Shown: positions 13,758-27,595 of the stretch, piece by piece
Position numbering within the stretch: the first letter of the stretch is position 1
How the letters are laid out: each line of letters opens with the position of its first letter
Source of the DNA: Struthio camelus
Lineage: Eukaryota; Chordata; Aves; Struthioniformes; Struthionidae
Direction of reading: 5' to 3'
DNA length: 64,000 nucleotides
Assembly: GCF_040807025.1 (NCBI RefSeq)
Contig: NC_090981.1
Coordinates: forward strand, 43,577,317-43,641,316
Made by a program: the position numbers and the translations under genes
The notes under the pieces: model-generated
What the model was told of the DNA's origin: nothing
The model's input: only the letters and a program-made list of their open reading frames with translations
The model's database searches: none

Positions 13758-16700
13758 AGAGACTCCTCTGTGTTAGCTGCTGGGTTGCACTCCTCTGGTG
13801 GAAAGTAGTCTTGGTGTTCTGGGCATCCCCCTTATGTCATTTCTTACCTGTAAACATATCTGTTTAAAACTTTACATGGGTGGTAGCAGTTAGGGGGGCT
13901 GAAGAAGGCTAGTAAGAGAGCAACAGCAGGAAGATAATAGCCAACAGGAGAATGAACCACAGGGAAGGCTGTATGTCTTCTCTGTAGATCTTTGTTAGAT
14001 ATGTTCAAGTTAAAATGAATAGGATCTTGACTTAGACAAAAAGCCCGTATCACATGATCATAAACAGATGAGTAGAGGAACTACTGCAACCAACTGTCCT
14101 ATGGCTTGGAGGTTAGTGATAGGATTTCAAGGTGTTTAATGAAGAATGAGCTTCAAAACTTTGTCTAAAATTGGAGGCATTCATAATGGTGCTCTGTCCT
14201 ATAAATTTTGACTAATAACGTAGTTTAGTTCATGTTGCGAGTTTTCCCTCCTTGGGGCAATATATTGCTCTCTCATCTATGCACCTATTCTTTGAAACTT
14301 GTAGGAACATGACATTTTTAAGGGATGTTGAGGTATGCACGCACACAAATGTTGACTGAATAAACCTCAGTTGCTTAGGAAAAAATTAATGCAGAATTAG
14401 TCTTTCTGTGTCTGTCTGCCAGCTCCTTACAGCAAGTCAGATGACTCTCTTACAAACTGAGTGCGTTATTTCTGAACACTGATAGCTTTAGAATTTATTA
14501 CTTATATTCCAGATATGTCCAAAGTAGCACATTATACTGCTTTCTTGCCTAGTATTAAACAAACAACTCTCACTTTGTTCCCAATCTGCTTGTTTCACAT
14601 ATTAAATATTATAGCAAACAAATGTGGTTATATTTCTTAATATGGTGTTACTGCAAAGTAAACACTTCGTACTGTCTGTAAATCTGATATTTTATTTAAA
14701 GTAATAAATGGCTAGAAAAACAATATTCCTTTATAGAATGCAAACTGCAGAGCTACAAGAGTAGAAAAGAACCTTGAAGTGATAAAGTGGCTTTTTTACC
14801 TCTTATATGAGATACTTTCAGATCAATCAATAGGGATATTACACAACCTTAAATGTGAAATTTTGACATTGTCTGCCTAATAATTTTAGTGTAGCTATTC
14901 ATATACTAACAGGCTATCTTTAGAGTATTTATATCTGTATTTTAATTGCAATCCACTGTATATGTCAGGAAGGGCCAAACTTCTGACCAGCATTCAAATA
15001 TGTTCGATATTCAAATATTTTAATAGGATCAAGAAAAGCCAGAATTTCCCTGACTCTCTAGCTGCCTTTTCAACATTTCCCAAGCTTTAAGTCCCTGCCC
15101 TAGCACACACAGGAATTAATATAGTTTACTGGAATTTTTCAAATATATTCCTACAGAGACTAGAGGCCTGGAAGCCAGCATATGTCAGAGTCTGGAAATG
15201 CCACTGTTTACGTGGAAATGCCACGTAATGAAAGAGAGGGAAAGAGATGATCCAGTAACACAAAAGAAAGAAGTAAGAATCTCATAATTAAAAACCATGT
15301 AAGTGTCCTCAGTCAGAAGGATACATCTCTAGATTCTACCTTTTATTGTAGGGAAGTATATTATTAAGCACATGCACTCTGGTCTTGGAATGCAGCAAAG
15401 AGCTTATTAGGCTTCTTCTGTCAGATAAAGGTAGCTTTGATGTACAAATCAGGTGAGGACTTTTTAGATACAACAACCTGTAAGCCTTTTTCCTCTATGG
15501 ACTACTTTTAAAGAAATATTTTGATCAAAAATGTTGGCATCCAGATAAAAAATGATTACAATTGGTGCACTAAAAGTAAATTGACTTTGTAAAAGGAAGA
15601 AGGCTCATATGCAAGATGAAATATTTACATGAGATATAGAGTTCTAGGACTACTAATTAAGAGATCTCTACATTTTAATTAAGGAGAAAGAAGAGTATTT
15701 GAAATTGCCAGGATACCCTCTTTCATTCAGAATATAAAAGAAAACTGTTTCGGGGAGCTCTTTCAGAAATGAATTTCAAATAACAACAATTTTGTAGTTG
15801 TTTGGAAAATTGTAGTACAAATGGGAATAACATTATACAGAAGAAAAAAACATGAACATTTCTTATCCTACCTCCCACTCGTTTTAATTATAAAGCTATT
15901 AGGACACTAGATTGGGGTCATAGAAGCAGCTGAGGGGTTTGCTTACTGGTAATAGAAAACAAGATTTAATTTTATGCTCATGACATTATGCTCTTTATAC
16001 AATGTACATGTTACAGTTGGAAAGGATTACAGGAAGTAATCAAAGCTATTTTTCAGAAATGAGGATATGCATTAAGTTGCTATAAATCACAGATACGATG
16101 TTGTAGTTGAAAACAGTAAAGAATGACAAATGTCTTCTAAAGTGTGCAGATAATAAATTTAGATATTTTGGCACTAATATTTTGAAGAAGGAGGACCTGT
16201 TTAAATTAAATACTGACTGGCAATTATTTACTACCGCATAAACGGGAAAATATTATTACTGGTGAAATGACTTGAAAAATTCAAGGGCTTTAAATGAATA
16301 GTTGGTATTTTGTATCTCTTTTTCCTGAATCTCTTTTAATCCACAAAAATATCTTAAAAAAAAAAATTCCTATAGGTTAAATTGTAAGTTAATACACAAA
16401 ATGGTATAACTGAAATAATTCTGTAGTGGGACAAATCAGGGCAGTGCTGTCACAGAATTCCTAGTGGAAACACTTTATCAGAAATACTGATAGAACAGAA
16501 CTTACTGACCTCGATCTTGTAATGTAACTGAGTCCAAAACTCTTATTCTAAACGTTCTGGCAAGCGTGAAACAGCCTCTGAAATTTAAAAGTACAAATGG
16601 CAATATTTTGCACTTTGGGCAATAATACATAATTAGCCCAAACTTAATATACATGTACCTATACACATACATATACATGCACACATATACATAGAGCAAA

Positions 16701-19700
16701 AAGAGAGAGACATATTTTCACATCAGAGTCAAAAGAAAAATTGTTTAAGCCTTGAGACAAGTGGAAGGATTTATTTATGGCATACAACTTTAGACAACAT
16801 TATATTTATAATAAATACATTTTGAAAAGATAATTGTGTGAGATAGTAAGTCACATATAAAAATTCTCTTAGAAAACAAACTAATAAAACTGTTTACCTT
16901 ATGAAATTTCATACAGAAATCTGAAACATGCAAAGGCAATGGAGGTTGTTTTGTAATACATTATTTCAAGGCTATGCTTTTAAAAGGCAAACCTCAAAAT
17001 CTGGATTTTGAAATATGTTTTTATGAAGTATGGATTTCAAATATGAACCAACAGCAAAGGATTAGAATGAGATGAAAGTAGATCATACTTATTATCTCAA
17101 AATGAACCATATAGCACAAATTCAGTACTATTTCACAGAATATTTTAATCTTTATATAATAAGTACTGTTGTCGCAGATATCAATGTGAAATGTAAAATT
17201 ACACAAGCCCCATTTCACAGAGGATGTGATGGAGAAGGGAGAGCTAGTGTAGTGATTCAAGAACTGATTTGGAAATGAATTTTGCAACAGCATTCTGGGA
17301 AAATATGAGTAGGAGAAAAGCAAAATAAATCAGAGAAAAGGATGTTACGGTAACTGAGATATGAGATGATAAAAGTCTTGTTGAGAGTTTTTAGCTGAGC
17401 GAGTGGATAAGAAAGAGGGTCACTATGACTGTGTATTGCTAACATTTTAAATTCATTTTAATTTGTTTCACTGCAAATCTTTGGCAGAACCACTGAGCCA
17501 GCTTATCTGTTGGATGGAACACGTAGGTGAAACTGTACTGCTTTTTAAACATTTCTCACTTTGTTACTAAGCAGATGGATAATTCTCTTGTTGCACTTTT
17601 CACAAAAATGTTCATCTGAATTTAATACCAAATATGTTGTTTTGCTAACTGCATTTTCTGAACATTTCTACAATGCTCTAATACATGCCCTTCTGCAAAA
17701 ATATGAATAGTATTGTTTAGCTTCTAAATATTTCTCAAATGCATCTCACAGCAATGACCTGGGCATGAAGCTTCTGTATTCTTTCATCATGAATATTGAA
17801 AATTGAAGAAATAGTTTACAATACAATTTGATTTTGAATAGAAATTTTGTAAAATCAATATTCTTGACTCAAAATTTTGCTCTCTGCGTTTTTCATCACA
17901 TCTGGGTCCTACATTACTCAAGTTTTCATTGATATCATCATTGCAATATAGATTCTCTTCTGACTCAGAGAGCATGAAAAAATAAGCAAATTTAGTGATA
18001 GTGATAGTTTGCATTACCGAATAGAAACTTCTTTGTGTCCCAAATATATTTGCCTACACATTTTTTAAAAGCTAAAAGCACAGCAAAATTCTCCATTCTT
18101 TGAAAGGTGGCCTAACTGAATTTGGAAAGCAGAAAAGCAGTAAATATGGAACCTTTTTAATACTATTTTTGCAAAGTTACATTTCACCGTGGCTTCCAGG
18201 CTCTACAGTGCTGCCAGCAAGTGTTTTAAACATCCAGTAGAATGTACATTTGTATGGTGTGATGGAAGTTTATTTTTAAAGAATAACAAGTTGTACATCC
18301 ACCAGCATTAGTGAGTATCTTAATTACTTTCTTTATTATTTACTACTGTGGAGGGGAATTGGAAAGGAAGAAGGAGAAAAAATATTGTTCTCACTGGGAA
18401 AAGTGTTGAAGACATATTTCTAAGGATAAATAGTATTTGACAGGCGTGTAGGGATAATTGCTTGGATAAAAACTTAAAGTATAGTTGCTCATTTACAAAG
18501 AACTCACAGAACTACTCCATGTTTAAAACTCCTTATTAAATAGTTCTTCTTTAACATAACATATGCAGAGGCTATTTTTCTTAAATGAGAGAAAGCTATT
18601 CCTCTCATGAACTCTTGATTATGTAATAAGTCTCATTTGTGTTGTTAAATTAAAGTTCAGTGTATAGCCATATTGTTCTTCCTTTTTCCTTGGAGTCAAA
18701 GTGTTTGACTAACGGTTAGATCTATCTTCTCTCTTGGTACAGAAGTCTTCTTTCTTGGTATGGCACCATGAAAACAAGAAAAGTGAGAGTCTTTTTGAGA
18801 AAAAAAAAAACTGCTTGGGGGAACTAAAGAAATGAAATAAATAGAAATTTCAACTGTTAAACTTTGTGAAAAACAAGTGTCAAGTTTCTCTGCTATCAAG
18901 CTTCTTGCCAAAACCCTCCTTGAGCCTGGGATAGCTCAAAACATACTGCTGCAATACCTGATATCTCTTCTGGATCCCTTTTTCTCCTTCTTTGGAAGGC
19001 ATTTTAACAATTTTAAATGTGTCCAAAATGACCCAGCAAGTTCTAGCTGTGCTTTGCTAGCGTGACACCACTAGTGTATGCTGCCTACAATGGGATATGA
19101 TGTGACTATGTAAAAAGATGCCAGACCAGCTGGGATAGTGCTGGAGGACTGGGCTAGGCGAAGGGAAGAGGAGATGGGATGTCGTGTCCATACAAACTGC
19201 CAAACCTGTCCCTGGGCTCATCAGCCCCTGACCTGCCCCTAAGTTTTGTCTGGAGAGAGGGGAAAGGGATGGCTGATTGTCCCAGTCCAGAAGGGATCCT
19301 GGTGCTCTGGAAGTGTGTACGCAATACACAACAGGACCCTGGCATGGAAAGGGAATGACCCAAAGAGACAGATGCCCCCATCGTCACTTAAATATCAAAA
19401 CCAGAATATCCATCATTAAAATAATAATAATGGCAAGGATTATGCAGTAATATAATTATCGGGTTTGTTTTACAGGTTGTTACCATTTTTTAAAATGAGC
19501 TTCTTTACATTATTCAGATCATAGATAATCTGATGATTTTTTAAAATTAAGCTTAGTGAAAGTGACATCTTATATATCAAACCAGACATACCTGTCAAAT
19601 GCTAACATAAAAAAAGTAAAGGAGGCTGGAGTTTTCAAGGCAAATGTACTTTGAGAACTAAAAATAGTTTACTAGTCCCATCTTTTGATAAGACACATAG

Positions 19701-21185
19701 AGAAGTATTTAACCCAGGCTGTTAGTCATTAGATATTGATAGTCCAGCATACTGACAGTAGAAGAAAAAATAATTCTTCACTTCTGCTATGAATGCCCAT
19801 GAGACTTATCAAAGGGTAATATTCAGCATTTTGTAATACCTGGTTCTGAACTGTACTCCAACACCTCCAGTGGCTGGAGAGGTTTACGTTTACGTCAGGG
19901 TTCTACTCCAGATTCATAAATTAATCTTTATTAAAAGACATACCTATTTTCCAAGGGGTACAATTTTATTTGCATTGATTCACAGTATCTGAGCAGTATA
20001 CACACACCAAAATCTCCTAAAATCTTCTCTCTCAGTAAGCATACAATATTTGTCTGGAGCAGAGCACTCTGCATTCACTACAGCTTTAGCACACAACAAT
20101 ACCACACAATATTTGAAATGTTTTGACAATCCATTTTAATAGTTCTGCACAAAGTATGTACCCTATTCATCACTTTTTATTCCACATAAAATGTGGAATG
20201 TTAACTTCTCTGTTTTATCTGCGATGTTTATAGAAAGACTTTGAAACAAAAACAATATCCTTGGCAAAACACTGATTTTGTCAGTGGCCAATCTCTGTCA
20301 TCAAGGACCTGCATGCTTTCTCCTCAGCACTTCAGATCTCTGTTTACTGAAATCATGATTTGACATTTACAACGTCTAGGTTATTCTGAGCTTTGAATTT
20401 TCAAGCACCTTGGAGAGCTTGGTGCATGCTTGTACTCAGGTACTGCAGAGGGAAGATTTCTTCGACTTTAGCACGCTTACAGATAGCAGTTCAGATTTGG
20501 CATCATTGTCTTTAAAGCCAAGCATTTTTGTGAAGTTCTAGATTTCCTTAGAGACTAGTTTTTAGATAATGTTAAAGTTTATCAGGATACAAAATTAATT
20601 TTTGATGCAATCATAAAAAGCTGCGCGGTCAAGGAAGGCAATGGATGGGAACGGAGATAAACAGACATTCTTGTCTAATTCTGCAATTTAATTTGAAGAG
20701 CTACTTTTGAAATTACATAAAAAGCAGTTATGTTTTTTTAAATTGGGTCAAGGGGATGTGAGCTTAATAAGAAAGTTCTAGTCTCTGAAATCAAGGCTTT
20801 CTTTGTATCAAATGCTAAATTTATTTTTAACTGGCATTAGGAAATGCAAATATTACCAAATTCATACGTTATCTGACTTTTGACTTTTAGCCAGTAACAC
20901 TATCTGCAACATATGTAGATGTAGGTGTAGCTACAGATAGCTAGGCCTTTTGTGAAATTCCATCAAAGTTCATTCACAATTTTCTGTGAGCTTTATGTTT
21001 CCCTGGAAAAGCTGGGATGTCAAGATTAGTTTTCAGAGAACCTTCCAGTGTAGGAATAGCTGAAGTAACCAGGCCTCTATAAAAAATAATGCATTCCATT
21101 AGGGAGTATCACTATTTTTTGTTTACTACCAATGAGATGCTCTTGAAACTTTTGAGCTAATAACATCATTTTAATTCCCTTTTAT

Positions 21186-21235
21186 GAAATACTTCAGAGA
21201 CTGAGAAAGTGAAATGCTTCAGAGACTGAGAAAGT
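21186..21235. repeat. Tandem duplication, 25 bp x 2
   Basis: Two adjacent 25-bp units (21186-21210 and 21211-21235) differ only at the sixth base; the shared core is CTTCAGAGACTGAGAAAGT. A recent replication-slippage duplication is the simplest reading. Confidence 0.92.
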
Positions 21236-24200
21236 TTTTTTAGAGACACCAGCATATGTGTTTTTCCCCCACTTTTGATCATAATTACATCCCTTTTCTA
21301 TACAACAAAACAGGGTCACAATAAAATGACAAATCTTATTCCCATGTTGCATTGCTTTCCAGCAGTCAGATGTACTGTGTTTTTATGTAGAAATAATAAT
21401 GACATACCTGTTTTATTTTCTTTTTTCCTTTTTTGAAGCAAATCTGTCCTAATAAGGAATCAGTAAAAAAATGAATTTATACTGAAATCCTTTCCCCAGG
21501 AGATCTGCAGAAATTTAAAGAAACACTTTTTTTTTGTTTTGAAAGCATGCACTGACCTATAGTTTATTAATGAAGAGAGCAATTATTATATTTTAAGATA
21601 ACCTGTTCCTCTTTTTTTAATTGATCTTTAAGCTGAAAAGGCACAAGTTTAACAAACATATCATTTATCTTTCTTTTTCTTCAGTTGGAGCCTAATATGC
21701 ATGCAGAAATCCTCATTTTTCATATCAATAATTTGCCCCTTCTCAAAATGAGCCTCTGAGAATAATCTGAGTGGGTGGTTTTTTTTACTTCTGCCAAGAT
21801 ATTTTTCATTTTAAGGACTGATAACCTGTTATGAATGTCAAAGGAAAAATTCAAAGGGAAGAGTTATTTATAAAAAAATGAATTTTTTTTATTATGAATT
21901 CTTGTGCAACAAACATCTCTCATTTCAAATTATGCTGTCTCTGCAACTCTGTGCATGAGTAGCTGCCAGAAACTTCCAGAGCTTTTCCTGTGTCTATCCC
22001 TCCCGCTTGCTCAGTTCCCACCTCTCTCCTGCATACCTTTTTGTCTAAATACACAACTGAAATGTAAAAGATTTTTTTAAAGTCATTCTTAAGTGGATGT
22101 GCTTTGCTAAATCCTAAAGCCTACATACCACCCCCATGAGAACATGAACTGTTTCCTAAAAAGGGGAGCACAAACTCCACATTGTTACATACCCTTAGGG
22201 ATAGACCACTAGCTTATTTTTTTTTTGCTTTGTTTATAAAAGGAGGGTTTTGAGACTCCTAAAAGATGTTATTATTATGGAATATTTTGTAAAGGGATGC
22301 CACACATTGGAACACATGCCCTCTGCTGTAGGTCATGTGTCTACTCCAGCTGATAGGCCACTGTCACTTATTCTGTCATTGCCCTCAGGGATAAAGTTTG
22401 AGGGGAGAAAAACAGGTGAAGTCCTGCATGCTAATAAAAAAAAAGATTAAAATACGAAACTAGGGGTTTTTGTGAGAACACTGTGACAGTCCTACCCAAA
22501 CTGCTGTATCTGGTTACCTAACATATGGTTTATTGTCATCTCTGCTTTACTCTCTGACACTTCTCTGACATTTCTAGGAATCACTCCTTTGTCATCTTTA
22601 TAGGAAAATCAGGCATCAACATATCAAAATCATGCCTATTCAAACAAAACCAAAAGCTGCCTTATTTTCCTTCAACACTGTATCTTTCCTAGTTAATGTT
22701 TAAATTATTCAGCTATCTGAGTCTTTCTGTCAGCTTCACTTCACGTCTGCTACTACATTATTCAGAATTTCTCTACCACAGTTTCTCCCTTGTAGTGTGG
22801 TGATCTGCAATAATTTTTCCTACAGCTGATCCTTAGATTTTACCTATGAAGCATCTTTTTTTTCTTATATCTGAGATTTAGTTTCATACTGCAGGTGATC
22901 ACTGTAAATTTCCCTTATTGTCTAAAGCTGGGTTCCAGGTTCACTAATTCTGCATTTGTGCATTGCTGTGTCACCTCGGAGCACACGTTTGAGCCAGTTC
23001 AGATATGAAGAAACCTTTCCAACAGCGCTGTTCAGTTAGCAAGAGCTAACAATTGCGGGGTTTGGATGGCGTGAAGCCTGATATCCTGACTGCCACGTGT
23101 GGAGCAGTTCACTTATCCATCCTATTTCACCATGGGGCTGCCTGTAGATAGGTCTTTTTGGAAGAGCTGGCCTTCTCTTCACAACACCAGACTTCTCCTT
23201 TGACGTTGGCCAGAAACAACTGCCCTTAACGTACTACATCACCGCTGGGACACCATATGTAGCGCAGCATGGCAAAAACAATACATCATTTTTGCTTTTG
23301 CCTGAGCAGTGACTGCTTCAACCGAAGCATGGATCCTTGCCTGAAGAAAGCTTTACACATCCTGATGCGGCAGTATCAAGACTCTCAGTGCCAGAAATGA
23401 GCATTCTTGTTCATTAATGTTCATATAGAGGGAAAGAAGGTACATGGAGAGATGGAATAAGAGCAGGCTACACTGGCCCCAAGGCCAGAAATTCTCAAAA
23501 TGTTGTCGGGGTTACTGTGAGGGTTAAAAACTGCTTGCAGAGGGCTGTGCTGCAAATGTGCAAGGGCTGACAGTGGAATGAGAACTTCAGGGAGGGAAAG
23601 GTGATGTCTGTGGAGACCTGTGCCAAGTCCGTTCCCTACTTTGTGTGAGCACAAAGAACATGACTTGTTTGATGCTTTTCCAGTCCTTCTAGCTCATCTG
23701 GAAAAGTGACTTGCTCGGGCCTTTCACAGTACTTATGTGTATTAGTAAGGTCAGCAGTCTGGGCAGAGTCTATCCAGGTAGATGGAGCCACTGTACTCTC
23801 CTATACTTGATACTTTGACTCTCCTGCCTGATATTCCCTGATACTGGGGTGCATAAAATTGGCAACTCAGCAGTATCCAGGACCACTTCAGTTAATATAA
23901 GAGATGGTTCCAAAACATGTTTTTGGTGCACAGAAGGGAAGATGAAAGAGGAAAGATTAAAACCTGAATTCGATCTCTGTTGCCTTACCGATTTGACTGT
24001 TATGTCCTATGGAGCAAGCACATGAGGGAGCAGATGTAAGAGGTGGGATGAGGAAGTCCATATTGAACTATAGCCAGCAGCTATCTGTCATGACTCATTG
24101 ACTGAACATAAGAATCAGAAGGGTCAGACTGTGAGCTATTTTATGCAAAATCCCATATTTTTTGTGCTGCAGAACTGCCTATAGCTGAATTGAAACCAAT

Positions 24201-27200
24201 AAACCATCATTCCCTACAGCTTCTGTTCTCAGTCTCTTTTTCCCCTGTCTTATTTGTTGTTCACAGAACCAACATTTGAGGACCACAGTTTTGAATCACT
24301 GACTGACTCCCCGCATCCCAACACATGTATACAGACTCCCTCCTGGACTATTTTCTAGATCACAGATTTGTAATCTAATTGCTTAATAATCACAATTTAA
24401 TTGCTTAATAACTGCAACATAATAATTCCTCAATGAAGAAAACACAAGGAGTGATTAAAAAGCAATGCAAAACACATAAAAAAAAAACCAAAATGCAGAC
24501 AACTATTCACAGATACGTTCAATTTTAACATGGAAAGGATAAGGAGCGACGTGTTGAAAAGTTATTTGCCAGAATCATTTTTCTGGAAGGCATCCTAGCA
24601 AAAGTCCTGCTACTGTCTAGACATTGCCCACTGAAGTCCCTCAGTGTTTGTCTTCTTGAAGGGTCAGGGTATGAGCTGAGCCCTGAGCTAGGAACGTGCA
24701 AGAAAAAGGACTGCAGAAGACAGGCATCTGCATACAGCAAGAAATAATACAATGGACGAAGAGAGAGGTGATACTGAGGTCTACTCACTGCCTGAACTAG
24801 CTCTTTTATCACCTGCCTTAGCTTCTGCTGTTCCTCCCACTCTTGAGTTGGAGCAGGAACACATGCACTCAGCAGGGACTGCTAGTGCCACTTGGCTTCG
24901 TTCTGCAGCTCCCCACTCCCAAATAGTATGTGTTCATTTTGCTGCATCCTCACTCATGACTGTAACTTACTATTCCTTGCTCCCACGCACTTGCTGCCAC
25001 AGTAGATTCGCCATCCTCTTAAAGGCAACATTTGTTGCAACGCCTGGCTTCATCCACACACACTTAAGATAAGAGAGTGAAATTGTCACTGTTCTGTCCC
25101 CAGCTAGACAAATGACTCTTCTTCCAGCAGGAATAACTGTTCCTCCATCATTGTATCCTGCTGCCTTGGCCAGTGCTGTGATTGCTGGGCTTTGTAAGTG
25201 CAGTTATGGCATATGGTGACCCAATGGCCCATGCCCTGCTATCTGGGGGATGGGAAACAGGCAGGCATGTTCAGCCTAGGAGAAAAGTGAAGACTGCTTG
25301 CTGGTGATAGCATGCTGTGCCTGGGTGTTCCTAGGATACAGGTGTCCCCTGTCATGGGAAAGGTAGGGGCTCTGATGCTTGGATAAGGACTAGCAATTGG
25401 TCCACAGGAAAAAGAAACAGAGGGAAAGATAGCTTGCTGATGATACCAACAAGCCTTATTTGTACAACTCCAGGACACATGGAGCAGAATAGGACCTCAG
25501 GTGGATATGAAGAGCAGCAGAGGCTGATGGCTCCACTGGGGACAGCTTTCACTTTTCATATCTAAACTTCATTTTGAATGACATGACCTTGAGCAATATC
25601 CTTCTAGGTCAGCAAAAATGATTCTTTGTTCAAGCCAAGGATGACGAATTTTGTTATTAGCCAGTATGCCTTTAGAGCATCGAGACACTAGTGAAGTCTG
25701 TTATTCTGAGAAACAAGTATGACATGCTACTTCTCTACCACAAACTAAAGTCCAGTTCTTCCAGTTCTGATGCCCCTGAGATACTGTGTGAGGAACAGCA
25801 GTTGGATGCACTTGTCCTTATGTCAGTGTAGGTCTGGGGTATGGCATACAGGGCAGATTCAGTCAGAATAACAGAGTGGCGTAGAGCATGGAGAGGCAGG
25901 GCATGAGATAATGGGCAGCGCTAGACTGACCTTTGGCAAAATGACTACAACATGGCAATATATTAGCCATCAGTTCCTTACTATGATTCAGCTATTGGCA
26001 TGGGAATGCTCCTACCAAAAAAGAGGTAAACTATCCACAGAGAATTATTCCAAATATCTTGCTACAGTTCTGGAATACAAAGGGGTAGTCCAGGCATGTG
26101 GCTTCAGAAAGTGGTCAAGTTTCTCATAAAAAGGGTAGGCTGCTTCACCAGCCGCAGTGAACTCACTGTTGTCCTTAGGCCTGCCCAGAGGTTTACTTTG
26201 GTCACGTGCTGCCCCTGTAAGCCGGCTGCGCTAGTTCTAATTGGAGAAGAATGTGGGTACAGGACAGCAGAACTGGTAAAACTCCCCTGGCCCCTGAAAA
26301 CAGACAGATTAACGCTACCTTTTTAGAGTATTCAGAACAAGTTTATACTGGCTCAAAACTTTGCCTAATGGAACCACAGACTTTTTGGCTCAGTGATCAA
26401 GCACACTAAAACTGGATTTATTATCTTGTGGAACAAGGGCTTCACTGATTATAAGAAGCAGAATGAGAGGTTAAATGGGAATCCACATGTAGTAGATTTT
26501 TGCTGTTTTGAATGCTGCAGTGACTTCTGCCATTTCTCCTCTCTTCTCCACACTTCTTTGAAATGAGGGCAAAAAATGTTGACTCATGACCTTTGAGTTT
26601 TATATTTGAATGTCCACTTCTCTTTTCTCTCTCCTCACTAAGTTAAATCTTTTCAACATTTTGCAAGTAAATCTCTGCTGTAAAACTTAGAAACTAAGTG
26701 TATGTATGTTATGCATTCTGATTCCTTTCAGCTCTCCCAAGAGCTGCTTTGAATAACTCTTCAATTAAAATTTTACCTAGCAAATTAGGTGTTCTCTGTC
26801 TAGATTTTCAGCAAGACTTTAAAACTAGTATCTGCCCATCATCTAATTTTAACCTGTATCTTTCATTATGCTCCCTTAGCGTTCTCTTGTCTATTTATTG
26901 TAGATCAGTTTCTAGCAGTCTTTCAATCTTCCACGCAAGTAATGTTGCCTGACTGGTACAGCAGAGCCTTAAACTAAGTGCCCGTGTGGCAAGTTGACAT
27001 TCTTCATCCCTGCTTTTTTCTAACAGTTATGCTTTCATTTGGAGCTGCATAGATTTCTCCACTGTGTGAATGGAAACACTCCTCTTTACAATTGTTACTA
27101 GGGCTTATTTGTGTGGCTTATTTTTGTTTTTTGAAGGTCCATCCTCTGTAAATCTGTGATCTACTTTATTGGGACAGGAGCTGACAGAAACAGATCACCT

Positions 27201-27536
27201 AGTTATTTACTCAGCATTTTCAATTGAAAAAACTGATATATTTTCCTCTCAGCTGAACAGGCATCACTGAGCACTCCTCCCCACTGTCTGAGGTTGGCAT
27301 AAATACAATATATTCCACAAATATTGTAAAAACTGAGAGAACCAGGACTTAAAGGAATAATGTCAGGTAATTTCCTTACACAAGATTTCTGAAACACAAG
27401 TATATGTTGTATTCAATCTCAGATTACAATACTCCTCACAAACAGTTCACATCTACTGTTTGTTGAGGTTTAAACTCTTCAATAATATTAACAATTTCAC
27501 AAAAACTTACATTTTCAGAGAAAATGGCCAGGTTAG

Positions 27537-27595
27537 ATTAAGATAATTGAAATAATTGTCATTAATTATGAATAATTATTAATAATTATCTTAAT
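27537..27595. repeat. AT-rich hairpin
   Basis: ATTAAGATAATT at 27537-27548 is the exact reverse complement of AATTATCTTAAT at 27584-27595. The 35-bp interior is full of AATAATT and ATTAAT elements that can pair further. Confidence 0.8.

Noticed and set aside
16620..16700. TA/CA-rich stretch in the intergenic region
   Set aside because: Interrupted short dinucleotide runs, too degenerate to list as a microsatellite of note.
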